NCBI RefSeq assembly: GCF_005239225.2
Contig: NC_133289.1
Location: 11,702,889-11,766,888, forward strand
Length of the DNA: 64,000 nt
Reading direction: 5' to 3'
From: Populus alba
Lineage: Eukaryota > Streptophyta > Magnoliopsida > Malpighiales > Salicaceae
The notes under the pieces are model-generated. The model worked only from the letters and a program-made list of their open reading frames with translations. It did not search any database and was not told the DNA's origin. This document shows positions 23,573 to 35,994 of this stretch, piece after piece; within the stretch, counting starts at the first letter, position 1, and every line of letters begins with the position of its first letter. The position numbers were made by a program, and so were the translations under genes.

Positions 23573-24949
23573 ATTCAAACTATCATCTCACTTTATATTG
23601 TCAATAATAACCTAATTATCATGTAAAATGTACATACATTTGTGGATCATATGGATACGATCAAGCCCAATTAAAAATTTAGACATATCTAACAAGCTTT
23701 TTGATGAAAATAGGTAGTTGTGGTTGGAGGTAGATGACCTAAAAATAGGTAGTGAGTTTAATGAAAGCTGGCATGACATGACGTGTTACCTCGATAGTAG
23801 GATGTCATGATTGGCCATGATTCAAAAAGGAGTGACAAGCTAAAATAGTGTTGGATGAAGGTAGATGACCTAAAATTGAAGTGATCAAAGAATTTTTTCT
23901 AGTAAGAAAACCAACATCTTAAAAAATAAAAAAAAGAACATGATTAGGCAATATAATTATAGTTATCATAAATATGACATTAGGTTCAGGTGTCCTATCA
24001 TGGTCAATTCCTACTGGATTCATTCCCTCAGCTAAAGTTTCTTCTTTTTTGACAACCTCACTAATTTCTATCATGCCTCATATTGAAAGGACCATTTTGA
24101 CCAGATAAGAAACTAAAGTTAAAGTTGTTACCTCTATCAATGAAAGTGGATGTCAATAATTTTTTGCTAAAACAACATTCATGTCATTATTAGATGTGGA
24201 CCTAATGGAGAGCATATGAAATTCATTCTTGTGTAAGAATTCATGGCTTAGGAGTAAACTATGTAGTTTCGAGAAGGTAAGAGGTTTAGAACAAGCCATT
24301 AGAGTGGATACTAAGACTTTTATTTAATTTTATCATAGACCTTTGAAAAGATACAAATTAAAGTTTGTGAGAATGAATTGCTTACCAACTACTACCAATT
24401 CATCATTTTACACTTTCCCATGATCTAAATAAGTCAAAATTGATTCTCTAGGGAGTTGTTAAAATTCAAGAAGGCTTCAATGAAAAGAAATAATTTAGGT
24501 TGTCAATGGAAAAACTAGGGTTGATTCGATGGTCTTCCAAATAGAGTAAGAGGTTTTTCAATTAATCATATTAGATAAACAATAACAGACAAATATGTAA
24601 TTAAAGTGATTGTTATCAGTTGATCCTATTGTATCCAAACTACCTAGTGCAAGAATCTGGGTTTGGTATGGCACTGGATGTGTTCTTTATGATAAGAAGG
24701 GTTGGTGTACACGGATTTGATTCATTAATAAAGCCTTCATCAATAAGAAACAACTTGACTTAAGCCTTCCAAAACAAGTAGTTTCTATTAGTTAATTTCA
24801 TGAAGATATAATGATGAGTATTCTTGAGGTAGTAGTAATGAGGATGTTGTTATAGTTTGTTGGCCTGTTGGGAGAGAAAAAATAGGATGCTATTATTGAG
24901 ATAGTTAAAAGTGCAAGAGAGATTATTTGAGAAAGTAATTGATGCTATT
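23573..24949. other. Non-coding, probably retroelement-derived
   Basis: No domain could be read with confidence in either strand. Scattered phrases suggest decayed element sequence between the gypsy cluster and the LTR-like segment that follows. Confidence 0.3.
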
Positions 24950-24954
24950 AAACA

Positions 24955-25340
24955 AAGACTCTAATACCATATAAGATTAAGAGAATAAAAAGAATAAGAG
25001 AAAGGAGAAAAAAGAGGATTTAATAGAAAATTTTATCATTTATTGTGAGTTTTTATACCAGATATAGTATATTTTTAATACATTACAAGTGGATACATGT
25101 CTTAACTCTAGTACAAACAAGAAAAATGAAAGTCTACTGCATCTCCTCGTTAGTATTAGACTCTAAATAGTCTTTATAACTTGAAAAAATAAATTCAAAC
25201 TCAAATGTTAGGCTTCAAAACCAAGTATTTAGTTATCACCTCCAATAAGTATCTCTTGCATTAATTGAATGATTAAGCTATGCCTTAAGTTATATCCAAG
25301 CGACCAAGCCTAGGCATATTGTGCAGATAATTTGGAAAAT
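24955..25340 (-). mobile_element. Possible LTR retroelement 5' end (primer site plus LTR), minus strand
   Basis: GACTCTAATACCAT at about 24958-24971 is the reverse complement of ATGGTATTAGAGTC, close to the tRNA-iMet primer site. It is followed immediately by an AAG/GAATAAAAG-rich stretch that would be the 3' end of an LTR read on the minus strand. No partner LTR was found, so the right boundary is a guess. Confidence 0.3.
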
Positions 25341-25817
25341 TTCTTACACTTTCTAGTGATTGTATTTATTGTACTTCTTTGAATTCACGTGGGGAGGTAT
25401 GGGACTGCTTCATGTTAGTATATTGGCGACAAAGCTGCGTCCATGTGCTGTTCATATGCTTTTGTTTATTGGCCGCCGTCTGTCTCTATCAAGAATTCCA
25501 AAGTAATGTCAACACATTGTTATGTGAATTTATCGAATGGTTCTCAAGCTTGGCTGTTGACGTTTCTTTGAGCAATAAACCCAATTTTCTTTATTTGAAT
25601 CTTCTTGCCTTTAGTTTCTTTTCCATTTAACAATATATTTCATGCTCTTTTAGAGACTGTTTTCCTCTCGAAAAGCAAAAGGTTTAGTAATTTTAGAAAT
25701 GACTTTTTTTTTTGCATTCAATATTAATGATTTCAAAATTTAAATCGCAATTATTATATCATCGATAAAAAAACACAGCTATTGATTCCCCACGTGCTCA
25801 AAATTTTGTTATTTATC

Positions 25818-26008
25818 TTGTTTGTTTTTGCGTTTCAAAAAGCGTTTTTGAAAAAAATAAATTTTTTTATTTTTTCTTTACTTTAAATTAATATTTTTTT
25901 AATATTTTCAGATCATTTTGATGCACTGATATCAAAAATAATTTTTTTAAAATAAAAATATATTATTTTGATACATTTTCAAAAAAAATAACCATGACGA
26001 CACACCCA
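25818..26008 (+). mobile_element. MITE-like ~190-bp element
   Basis: Begins CTTGTTTGTTTTTGCGTTTC and ends in an A-rich stretch plus ACCATGACGACACACC. The interior is 'ttgatgcactgatatcaaaaataatttt'. It shares ends and core with the copies at 28.0, 40.5, 47.0 and 56.1 kb. It has no coding capacity. Confidence 0.6.
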
Positions 26009-26510
26009 AGTTTAAATCTTTTCATAAACTCTCTGTCCTACAAGTATTTATACTGGGCATAGGCGCAATAAAAAAAGTTAGAAATGTTTATAGAGCATTA
26101 GAGCCAAAGTATAAATATTATACGGGAAAAAAAAAAGGGTTATCAACGATAATAATTAAACAATAGAATGCCTGAAATATGGTTGGAGAGTAGAAGTTTA
26201 TTATCTTTATTTATCATCAAGATTTAGTGTATCAGACAGAATGAAGTCTAACAGGAATCTTTCAATAAAGAAAAAGGAGCAAACAATTAGATCATATAAA
26301 AAACTTTAACCAAAAATAATAATTAAAAAAGCACGTCCAGCCGTTCATTTTCTCTACTTAAATATACTAAATGTATTTCCTCCCCGGGCTTAAAACAAAA
26401 GTTCATGGTAGGTACCACCACCGGTAGGTCCAGATTCTACAAAGCAGACTCACTTCTCGTAGTTTATTACTAGCATTTGCACCCTATAAAAGGTGAATAT
26501 TATAACTATT

Positions 26511-26511
26511 A

Positions 26512-26544
<33 letters not shown>

Positions 26545-26558
26545 CATTATTATTATTA
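26511..26558. repeat. (TAT)n trinucleotide microsatellite
   Basis: About 16 units of TAT/ATT with one C interruption near 26545. Confidence 0.9.
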
Positions 26559-27177
26559 AATACTTGAAAAGGAGTGGGGCACGTTCTTCAAGAAACAAAT
26601 CACCAAGGAATAATTTGTTGTGCTTTTTAGTCCCTCTTCTTCTTTTTCTTTGATTACACCCTTATAAGCCCAAATTGATGGTCAATTAAAACATTTTTAT
26701 TAAGGAAAAGAAAGACTCAAAGATAGGGGACTAACATGAAAATATGGAAAAATGAGATGGTTTTCCTAAACTTGGGGTTAAACAAACATTTTGGTCCTTC
26801 AACTTTTAAAATTATAAACTTTTAGTTCTTAACAATTTATAAAATTTAATTTTGATTCCAAACTTTAATTTTTTTATTTTTTGGTTTTTAATTTGAGAGT
26901 GCAAAAAGAAATTTGCTGGATTTAGTTGTAAAAAAAGAAAGTCTTAGTTGAGACTGATTGCAGCCATGAAAATGAATAATTTTAATTTAAAATTTTATTT
27001 TTTTATTTCTAGTTTGAAAGAAGAGAATAAAAATGGCTGGATTTTGATGATAAAAAAAAAAGAAAAACTTAGTTAAGATTGATTCTAACCACCAAAACAA
27101 GTGATTTTAGTGTAGATGGTTTTTTTTCACATGGAAAGTTTAGGAAAAAAAAAAAAAAAACAAACCAATCAAATACA

Positions 27178-27450
27178 GACATGAACAATGCGGGCACAGA
27201 GAGCGTCAACAATTAATACCCTCATCGTGCTCCCTCGGTTCCCCCAATAAAAGTCAAATCAGTGATAACAGGTTTCGAATTAAACGTTAATTCATTCAAA
27301 ATCGTCTTATAAATCTCCACCACTTCCTCTGCACTCAAACCACCACCTTTCTTCACCACGATTCTTCTTGTTGCTTCAGTAAAGACCGGAACTTGTCCAG
27401 TATTGAAGATGCAGAGGCTTTCTGTGGTGGTAACGGCCGCCGTCTCCGTT
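27178..27450 (-). pseudogene. PCF11/PCFS4-like CTD-interacting domain fragment, frameshifted
   Basis: Minus-strand translation gives three consecutive pieces in different frames: KASASSILDKFRSLLKQQEE (~27425-27360), GGGLSAEEVVEIYKTILNEL then TFNSKPVITDLTFIGG (~27350-27240), and VDALCARIVHV (~27215-27178). Together they follow the N-terminal CID of plant PCFS4-type polyadenylation factors (usual text 'LLDRFKALL', 'ELTFNSKPIITDLTIIAGE', 'ANAICTRILE'). The CID normally binds the RNA polymerase II CTD in 3'-end processing. Two frameshifts and a stop (EESW*) break it, and no following exon of the family is recognisable. It is best read as a duplicated or transposon-captured first-exon fragment. 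Identification is by motif memory; a search would settle it. Confidence 0.7.
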
Positions 27451-27873
27451 TTAAGGTTTAGGAGTTTTGTGATTTTCCCTTCCCAGCAAGTTTTTGTTAA
27501 TTTTACGTCTCACGAGAAAAAAATATTTAACAATATCATATTTATTAAATATGGGTTTCAATTTTTCTTGTCTTTTTTGACATAGAAACTATGATTTGTT
27601 TTTAGCGAATAGAGATGGAGACCTCGGCAACTCTGCCGCACATGCCTGTCGCTTTCACTGGCTACTGTCTGAATAAAAAAGTTAGAAGAAATATTTAAAT
27701 GTAAAGGGAGAACAAATCAGTTAGTTCTGAAGCAAGAAGAATCCATAATTTGTATGGAGAGACCACCAACCTATTTTCCTGCTGGTACGTGAATGAATGT
27801 GGAGATGAAATGTGGACAAACCGCACAGATGCTTCATTACACGATATCCCTTAATTGTGGGGATAAAAGTAAG

Positions 27874-27935
<62 letters not shown>

Positions 27936-28004
27936 AAGAGAGAGAGATCTACATATCCTAAGGAATCACATATTTATCGCGAAACTATTGCTTATTCATT
28001 AGTT
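27451..28004. other. Non-coding; long (TA)n tract inside
   Basis: Moderately GC-rich to 27660, possibly part of the captured gene segment, then AT-rich. No coding frame was recognised. Confidence 0.35.
27876..27931. repeat. (TA)n microsatellite
   Basis: About 28 uninterrupted AT units followed by GAGAAAGAGAGAGAGA. Confidence 0.95.
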
Positions 28005-28200
28005 TTGTTGGAGTTAGTTTTTAAAATATTTTTTATTTGGAAATGTATTAAAATATTATTTTTATATTTTAAAAAAATTATTTTGATATCAATACATCAA
28101 AATAATTTAAAAACACTAAAAAAATAGTAATTTACATTAAAAAAAAAATAAAAAATTAATTTTTTTAAAATACGCTTATGAAATATAAAAATAAACAGGA
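28005..28200. mobile_element. MITE-like ~190-bp element (diverged)
   Basis: Contains the family core 'attattttgatatcaatacatcaaaataattt' and an end reading AAAATAAACAGGATC, the complement of the family head. The other end is less clear. Confidence 0.45.
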
Positions 28201-31200
28201 TCATATAATTTTACAGGTGGCATGACATTTTATATTCCTGAAACATAGAAGATGTGGAATTTGAGAAAGTCATTTCGCATTATTTTAAGTACCTTTTAAC
28301 TAAAATTGTATATATATTATTAAAAAAAACTAAAATATGTGGGAAAACATTACGGGTTCTCTTGTAAAATACACCTTAGATTGGTATAATGTTTTTCCAC
28401 TGTTTATTTTAAATATAATTAAAAAAAAAAAACAAAGAATCATGGATCACAAAACATTGTGGCATGTTCAATTAATCTATAATATTTTTCCCCTTTTCTT
28501 TTGCTTTTTTACACCTAAAACACTAGTTCCATTATGTTACGTTGTTGCTTCTAGACTATTATCTTGAATTAATGCAAAGCAAGGATAATTTGCTAAGAAT
28601 TAAGAACAAATTTGTTAAGAGCACTGGCATATTATTGTGGGATTTTTTTTCCTATGGCTATTTGTAACTAGCCCGATTTGTTTTATATATTTTTATTAAA
28701 ATTTCGGTAAAATTTTCTCTATGTTATCAATACCAAGTTATCAACTTAACAATATCACAACCAACATTAATTAATATGATGCTTGTCCCACTATCGAGAA
28801 CTATCTCAATTAAGTCATCACATCAATATCCCATTATCTTCTATATTCATTCAATAAAAACAAGAAATAAACAATTTTTACTATAACAGCTAATGAAAAA
28901 TAATACTTAAACAATGAAAAGTAAAGAAGTGTTACAAAGATATGAATCATAATCCAGTGAATCGACATATATTTTTAAGTACATCATCCTTAATTATATT
29001 CAATAAGTAAGCATAATACAAAATTATATTACAACAAAATATTTATTACTGTTAAATTACAAAATTATATTACAACAAAATATTCACACACTCCATAATT
29101 ACATTATATAATTAAGCAAAAGACATAAATCTATGGTAATCTTAATCATCATGGTACTTGAAAATTTATTACAAATTATATTAGGTGAAAAATGTGTTAC
29201 AGCCAATAATAATTTATTACTAATACCTACACATGCATATACTCAAGTATTTATATAATCTTTTTCTTCATCTTTATTCAATACCATTCATAACAAAAAC
29301 TTCAGATATGTCGAAATCTATCAATAGTTCATTCCTACATTTATTTTATCACTAAATTATTTAAATTTTCCAACACTTCAGGTATTAAACCCATCATTTC
29401 AGGATTTAGTTTTTTTTCGATTGCTGGTTCCACAAGACTTTAACCCTATGTCTAGGTCACGAATCCCATTATTCAGGAAATCAATTTTCTCAATTCGCCC
29501 AGTAACTAGGGGACTCACCTCATTAATTAGAGATTTAATTCCTCACTCGCCCAGCAAGCAGGGGCATTAATCCCATTAATTAGGGATTAGTTTCTACAAT
29601 TCACTATTCATATCTTTTTTATTTTACAAGGATATATTTAAAGACACTTGTAACTAATGATCAAATCACTAATAAATTCTTAGAAGGTAACAAGCACCTA
29701 CTTAACGCTTGTGCATGTGATGTGGTTCTTTACTACTGATTGGATTCTACAACCTCACTTATACCACCAAAATTAATAAATCACCTCATTCATTAACCAT
29801 AAGAATTTACTTCATCTTCCATATAAATTTCAATTTCTCACTTATTCACATTAACACGTACTCCTTATTGTTATTTATATTGTTTATAACTGTTTCCATT
29901 TTCATTTAAATTTCCATTAAAATTAACACAACTCAATACAATTTACATATCTCTTAATTTAACCAAGCTCAATAATCAAAAATATACTTATCCGAATTCC
30001 TTGTTCATAATGGGAGTGAAATTTCCTTCTTTTTTTTATTCTTTATTTTTTAAAAAAAAAAACCCTAGAACAAGTCAATCAATCAAAGTAAACATCATTC
30101 AATCATAAATTGCATCATTACAACAATTCACATCACAAATCTCCAATTTCACATAATATTAACAATTGTATTTCTTCATCAAAACATAAAATCAAAGCAA
30201 TTAATCACATTGGACATGTCCATTATCTCAATTGAATGATTTTTTTAAGGATGGAATGAAATAAAATTCCAAGTTCTCTTCTCTTCAATATTAAACCCTA
30301 ACTTTTGATTTTTTCTCTCTTCAAAATAACCCTACAAACCCTTAATCACCCCTTTTTTTATTTCTAATTATACCTTAACTACCCTAATTACACATATCTT
30401 TTCAATGTAATTTAGTAGAAAATGAGTAAAAAAAGAAGAAGCAAATCCTCGCCTCTAAGCATGAAGAACAGTTAACCATGAGAAAAGAAATTAGGTATTT
30501 ATATGCCCAATTTCTTATTATTTGCATATTTACCCCCCCCATTATTCTATATATCGATTTTTCCCTACTAGGTTTTTCCTTCTTACATACTTTATACCAT
30601 AATACTTATCTTTTATTTAATCTTATCCCTCCTATGTTAATTAACATTTTTTTATCTAACCCATATTTTATTTTTATATTAGAAAACATTTCTCTTATTG
30701 TCACTCAGGTTAAATTTTTATCCGACCTTTACTCTATTTCAAGGTTTTACGAACATATTTTTTCTTTTCCTAAGATTTTTTCTATTTATATCTAGTTTGC
30801 TATCTCTGTTTCCTTTCTTCTTCTTCTTTTTTTTTTTTTCATTTTTTATAAGACCTAACAAGTTGGGAAAGTTTTGGGTGAAGTGAGAAAGCATTTAATC
30901 TAGTAATAACAGCTGATACCCTTTTTTTTCTTGGGGCCTTCTTTCCTTATTACAATATCAATGACCTAGAAGAAGCAAGTGCCTAACAACTGCTTGATTT
31001 CACGTCTTACATTAACCCTTTGTTTTTGGTTTCACTCTAGAATATAGACCTTGATGTTGAGGCCTATTATAAAGTTAAACTTGCGATATATCCATGTTAT
31101 AACCTTTAGCACCATTGCATTCAGGTTCTTGGATCAAGTATGTCACATTTTTCTTACTATATAGAGTCTTTATTATTTAAATTAACTTAACCCTTTTTGA

Positions 31201-31556
31201 ACATACATTTGTTTTCATTTTCCCCTTATTTATATGTTTTTTTTTTATAGTAGATGGGAAATAAAATCTATTGGATCAAAGACCTATGGGTTTGGTTTTC
31301 ATTAATTTTATGATTTTAGAAATCGAGTTGGAATCTTGGTTCTTGGTTTATACCTTAATTATTAAATTATTTATTTTCATTGTAATGATAATCTCTTTTA
31401 TTTCTAATAGTTCTGCACCTTTGATTTTTATGGTTTAGGTAAATTTGTATTTGAGTAGGATCAAACCCTAAAAGAGGTAAGTATTTACATAAATATAATG
31501 ACAAATGTTCTACAACCCTTTTGAACATGAACTGTTAATTTTTTTTTTACACTAAG

Positions 31557-31557
<1 letters not shown>
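28201..31557. other. Non-coding, AT-rich, partly LTR-like (28.7-30.8 kb)
   Basis: Two near-repeats 52 bp apart at 29496 and 29548 (CGCCCAG(T/C)AA-CAGGGG-type phrases each followed by CATTAATTAG) and a minus-strand TATA-like GGCATATAAATACC near 30490-30505 suggest a decayed LTR read on the minus strand, possibly 28.7-30.8 kb. No partner LTR or coding remnant in matching orientation proves this. A C8 run lies at 30533. The stretch 30.8-31.56 kb shows nothing. Confidence 0.3.

Positions 31558-31616
<59 letters not shown>
31558..31616. repeat. (TA)n microsatellite
   Basis: About 28 AT units. Confidence 0.95.
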
Positions 31617-31619
<3 letters not shown>

Positions 31620-31869
31620 ACCTTTCTTTTGTATAATTACATTAAAATTAGGTGTAGTTTTGTACAATATGGATACATAAATATAACTTGTTGGTATTGA
31701 CTAGGTGTCTTATGTGTCTATATTGCATTTGGTTAAGATATAGATTTGCTCTTCATTTGCTTTGAATAATTATGTGAATAGATTTGAGGGGTTTGTTTTT
31801 CCTAATAACTTCTTTTTTAAAGTCTTAGTTGTTGTCACTTTTTTTTTTTACTACATTCTTTTTTACTAT

Positions 31870-32155
31870 ATATTTTTCCTTTTTTGCTCCAACTCATCCT
31901 CTTTGATTTGAGCACTCAATGCACGCCTAACCACAAATGAATCACCCTCAACTAGATACTCTACTCCATCATCGCTAGCATCCTCAAGTGGCAACATTTG
32001 ATAACCCTCAATATTACTTTCATTTGTCATTTTTCTATTATCACATATAATAATGACTTCTACTTTTTTTTTTTTTTTTTTACATTGAGAAGCAATATGT
32101 CATATCCCTAAATATCAAAAATATTTTATATCATGATTATAAGGTGATAGGAGAT
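31870..32155 (-). pseudogene. Ty3/gypsy gag-protease linker fragment, inverted relative to the adjoining pol remnant
   Basis: Minus-strand translation gives a decayed knuckle region, then MLPLEDASDDGVEYLVEGDS followed by FVVRRALSAQIKEDE. This is the same acidic linker as in the element at 20.6 kb. A T-run near 32066-32083 (A-run on this strand) has expanded inside it. It abuts plus-strand RT sequence at ~32160, so two pieces of gypsy elements are joined tail to tail. Confidence 0.7.
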
Positions 32156-32159
32156 CAAA

Positions 32160-34115
32160 TTCACCTCTAATATTAGTGGAGAAGCTGTAAAGATGGATGA
32201 AGAAAGGGTGAAAGCTATCAAAAAATGGTCAATGCCTAAGTCAATTATCGAGGTTAAGAGTTTTTATGGCTTAGCTAGTTTTTATAGAAGATTTGTTAAA
32301 GGTTTTAATATACTTTTGTATCATTCACTAAAATTGTTGAAAAAAAATCTATTGGTTTTAAATGGGGTAATAAATAAGAGCATGCATTGAATTTGATTAA
32401 AGAAAGGTTATGATATGTCCTTTATTAACATTGCCTAACTTTTTCTAAAATATTTAAGATTGAGTGTGATGCCTCATGAATAAGTATTAGAATTGTTTTG
32501 GTGTGGGAGAAATAATTAATAATCCATTTTTATTGAAAATCTAAATGAGGCAATATTGAATTACCTAACCTATGACTAAGAGCTTTACAAGTTTGTTAGA
32601 ACTTTGAAGACTTGACAACATTACTTGTAGCAAAAACAATTATTATCTATACAAATCATGAATCATTTAAGCATTTGAAAGGACATAATAATATAAGGCA
32701 TGTTAAATGGGTGGAGTTCATTAAGACCTTTCCATGTATCATCAAGTACAAGTAAGGTAACGATAATATTGTGACTAATGTTTTATCTAAAAGGTATGCC
32801 CTTATTGCTACTCCAAATACAAGTTTCTTAGGTTTTGAGTATATTAAAGATATGTATGCCAATGATATTTTACTAATGTGTATGAAGTGAGTGAAAAGAC
32901 AGCCCATGAGAGATTTTATAAGCTTGTTAGAGACTTGTTTAAAAAGAATAAACTTTTTGCATGTAATGGTTCTATGGATGAGTTGCTTATGCATGAAGTC
33001 CATAAAGGATGTTTAATAAGTTATTTTGGTACGAGGAAGACTTTAAAAGTGTGTGATATATGTATTATTTATAGACAGACCAAATGTAATAACTTACATC
33101 ATGGGTTATATATTTCTTTAATTCTACCTAATGAACCTCGGTTTTATTTAGGTTTACAGAGATCAAAATAGAGTAGAGATTCAATTTGTATAGTTGTAGA
33201 TAGATTTTCTAAGATGATATATTTCATACCTTGTCATAAGATCGATGATATAATTAATATTTGTCGATTTGTTCCTTAGAAAGATAGTATGACTCAATAG
33301 TATTCTTATGAGTATTGTTTTAGGTCGAAATGTTAAGTTTCTTAATCATTTTTGAAGGATTTATGGGGAAAGTTAGGAATTAAATTATTATTTTTAACTA
33401 CTTGTCATCCACAAATGAATGGTTAAACAAAAGTAATGAATAAATCCTTAACTACTTTATTTTGTACTGTCATTTAAGAAAACTTGAAAAATTTAGGAGT
33501 GTTTATCATTTATTAAATTTACAAATAATAAGAGTATGCGTTCTAATGATCACTCACCATTTGAAATTATTTATGGTTTTAACCCATTAACTCTTTTAGA
33601 CTTTTTACCTTTATCTATTGATGAAATTGTTTTTCTTGATGAAAATAAAAAAGGCTAAAATGGTAAAGAAACTCCATGAGAGTGTGGTGACAAATAGAAA
33701 AGAAAAATAAATATTATGCTTCTAAAGCCAACAATGGTCGTAGGCATGTTGAACATGGTGAAAGTGTTTATATTCATATGAGAAAGAAGTCTTTCTAACC
33801 CATTGGTAATCTAAGTTGCATTCCTATAGAGGGTGATCCCTTCCAAGTCATCGAATGGATTAATGATAATGCATACAAGTTAGAACTTCTAAGTGAGTAT
33901 AATGTTAAAAGTTTAGGTGTTACATTTAATGTTTCTGATTTTTCTTGTTTCGATGTAGCTGACGATTCAAATTCGAATCTTTTTAGGGAAAAGGGAATGA
34001 TGAGAATCAATAAGTAACAAAATAGAATGCATTACATGTGCTAATTGGAATTATTACAAAAGCAAGAGCCAAGAGGATAAGGAAAAAAAAAAGCATTTAA
34101 TTAGTTGAATCATGA
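32160..34115 (+). pseudogene. Ty3/gypsy pol remnant: RT thumb, RNase H, integrase and C-terminal tail
   Basis: Plus-strand translation follows the normal order. It starts with MDEERVKAIKKWSMPKSIIE and VKSFYGLASFYRRFVKGFN (RT connection, 32193-32310), then a worn RNase H, a 'NVLSKRYA...FEYIKDMYAND' segment (32770-32870) and the integrase zinc region. The core shows ICIIYRQTKCNNLHHGLY (33056-33110) and [16 protein letters not shown] (33190-33240), followed by SPFEIIYGFNPLTLLDFLPL (33550-33620), ESVYIHMRKKSF, and a tail with VTFNVSDFSCFDVADDSN (33920-33970). Many stops and frameshifts are present. The beginning of RT, and gag in this orientation, are absent. Confidence 0.85.
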
Positions 34116-35145
34116 CATTTAGATCAAAACAAGCTTTGAAAGTTTCCTAATGTAGTGTCAAACATGTACCATATATATGAATTTTGGTTGTCACTAAGAA
34201 TTTGAAGTATGTGTGTGCCTTTTTTAAAGGTTCTTGAATAAATAAAGATTAAAATAACAAAAATAATCATTTAATAAAGTTAAGGTTATTTTAACCTGAA
34301 GTGTATTCAAGTAACTTTAGCGTGCATCTAAAGTTGGTAAGGCAAAAATATCACTAGGCATCGGCCTAAAGTTTTAGGGTACTTTTATATTTTTATTGTT
34401 CAAAAAAATAATAATAAAAAACTTTACCTTGGACTAAATTTTTATGTCATGAAAAACAAAAGTGTACTTTTACTAATACAATCTATAGTATATATGAGTG
34501 TTGAGTTGCAGTAATAGTAATATACATTGTGGAAAACACTTTTTTTTAGTTTATTTTGTTATTATTATTATTTTTGGATGAACTCGGGAATTCCTATTCA
34601 TAGAATTTATAGTTATTGGGTGTAGGTTTTTTTTATACTTATGATCCATGATCATTTCGATTGATCTTATGTTTAAGGATTCTCGCTTTATAATATTAAA
34701 GGTTAAGTGCAGTGCCAAAAAGAATACGCAGATAGTTCACAATGTAAAAAGAAAATAAAAAGAAAAATAAATTTATGGATGTTTGATAATGTATTGTTAA
34801 TACATTATTATGGATATATTCATATGGCCTAAATAACGACGCGAAAATTGAGACAATATATCGTTTTAAAAAAATTGTTTCGTAACTTTATTTATATTTA
34901 GAGGGGGTTTGTTTGATGGAAATTGATTTTCTAAAGATTATTTTTCTAACTTTTTTGTATTTGTTTGTTATTAGAAAAGTTGATCAACGAAAAACACTTT
35001 CCAGTGAAAGAAAAATTTGATTTGGTTTCCAGAAAAATATTTTTATTTTATTTTGGGTGGAAAATACTTTTTGAAAGTTGTGAAAAATTAGAAATGTTAT
35101 ACTATTTGTTAATTATATCAAATTTAATCCTTAAACTTTTAATTG

Positions 35146-35183
<38 letters not shown>

Positions 35184-35854
35184 AATGTATTTTGAATATA
35201 TTTTTTTCAATTTTATCCTTTAAAATTAAATTTTTATATTAACTTTGGTCCTCATTTTTATAATTGTTATTTGCTTTTCTCTTATCATTTTTTTATCTAT
35301 TAAATTTGGTTCTCATTCTTTTTATTGTTGCTTATTTTATTTGAAATAATTTATGAAATGGTAATTATTATTATTTTAATTTCTTCATCTTTTAATTTTT
35401 TTATTTATTAGATTTGATCTCTATTATTTTGATTATTATTTATTTTATTTGAGATAATTTATGACATTATTTTTTTTTCAATTTTATTCTTATTCAACTT
35501 TTTAATTTTGTAAGATTTGTTCTTTATTATTTTTATAAATTTTTTAAAAAAAAAACATTAATAAGCTATTTTTCGGCTTATTTTTCATAATATAACTAAA
35601 CATTGTAAAGTACTTTCCAATTTATTTTTCATTACACTACCAAACATCGAAAAATAACTCATTTTTTTTAGAATTTACTTTTTTAAAAAAACTATTTTCT
35701 AGCAAATAAATAGAACTCTAATTACTTACTATTATTATTTTAATTTCTTTTTTTTTTATCCAAATCCTTAGGCTTAGAGGACATGTTCAGAAGCTTGACC
35801 CCAAAATTGGACCCGTCTAATCTAAAATACCAAAACAACCCTTAACATCGCCTT
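34116..35854. other. Non-coding; probable LTR-derived sequence then SAUR upstream region
   Basis: The stretch 34116-34500 may be the LTR of the preceding gypsy relic, but no partner copy is seen. A (TA)n tract lies at 35149-35179. The 35.2-35.7 kb part is T-rich with 'tttgatcctt'-like phrases common in plant LTR remnants. No gene was seen. Confidence 0.35.
35149..35179. repeat. (TA)n microsatellite
   Basis: About 15 TA units. Confidence 0.9.
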
Positions 35855-35860
35855 TATAAA
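35855..35860 (+). promoter_or_regulatory. TATA box of the SAUR76-78-like gene
   Basis: CCTTTATAAACG lies 140 bp before the ATG, giving an expected start of transcription near 35890 and a ~105-nt CT-rich leader. It is the only good TATA match close upstream. Confidence 0.6.
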
Positions 35861-35994
35861 CGAACCTTCTCTCCGCTTTCTTAGTCCCCAAACACATTTC
35901 TTTCTCTTCTCAAAAGTCCCTTTCTCTGCCTTTGTCTTTCCGATAATCCTAAAACCCATTCTTTTAAACCTCCCAGCACATCAACAACGAACAA

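Larger units (their letters stand above)
25341..27171. other. Non-coding; MITE-like copy and ATT microsatellite inside
   Basis: Apart from the MITE-like element (25818-26008) and the (TAT)n tract (26511-26558), this stretch shows no gene. Around 26780-27130 are phrases such as 'ttggtccttcaactttt' typical of LTR-derived plant repeats. Confidence 0.4.

Noticed and set aside
29000..29600. CRISPR-like regular repeats
   Set aside because: Only two or three imperfect, directly adjoining copies in a eukaryotic AT-rich region; no spacer structure.
30478..30886. 105-codon hydrophobic frame and neighbour
   Set aside because: Low-complexity Phe/Ile/Leu output of AT-rich DNA, with no homology signal.
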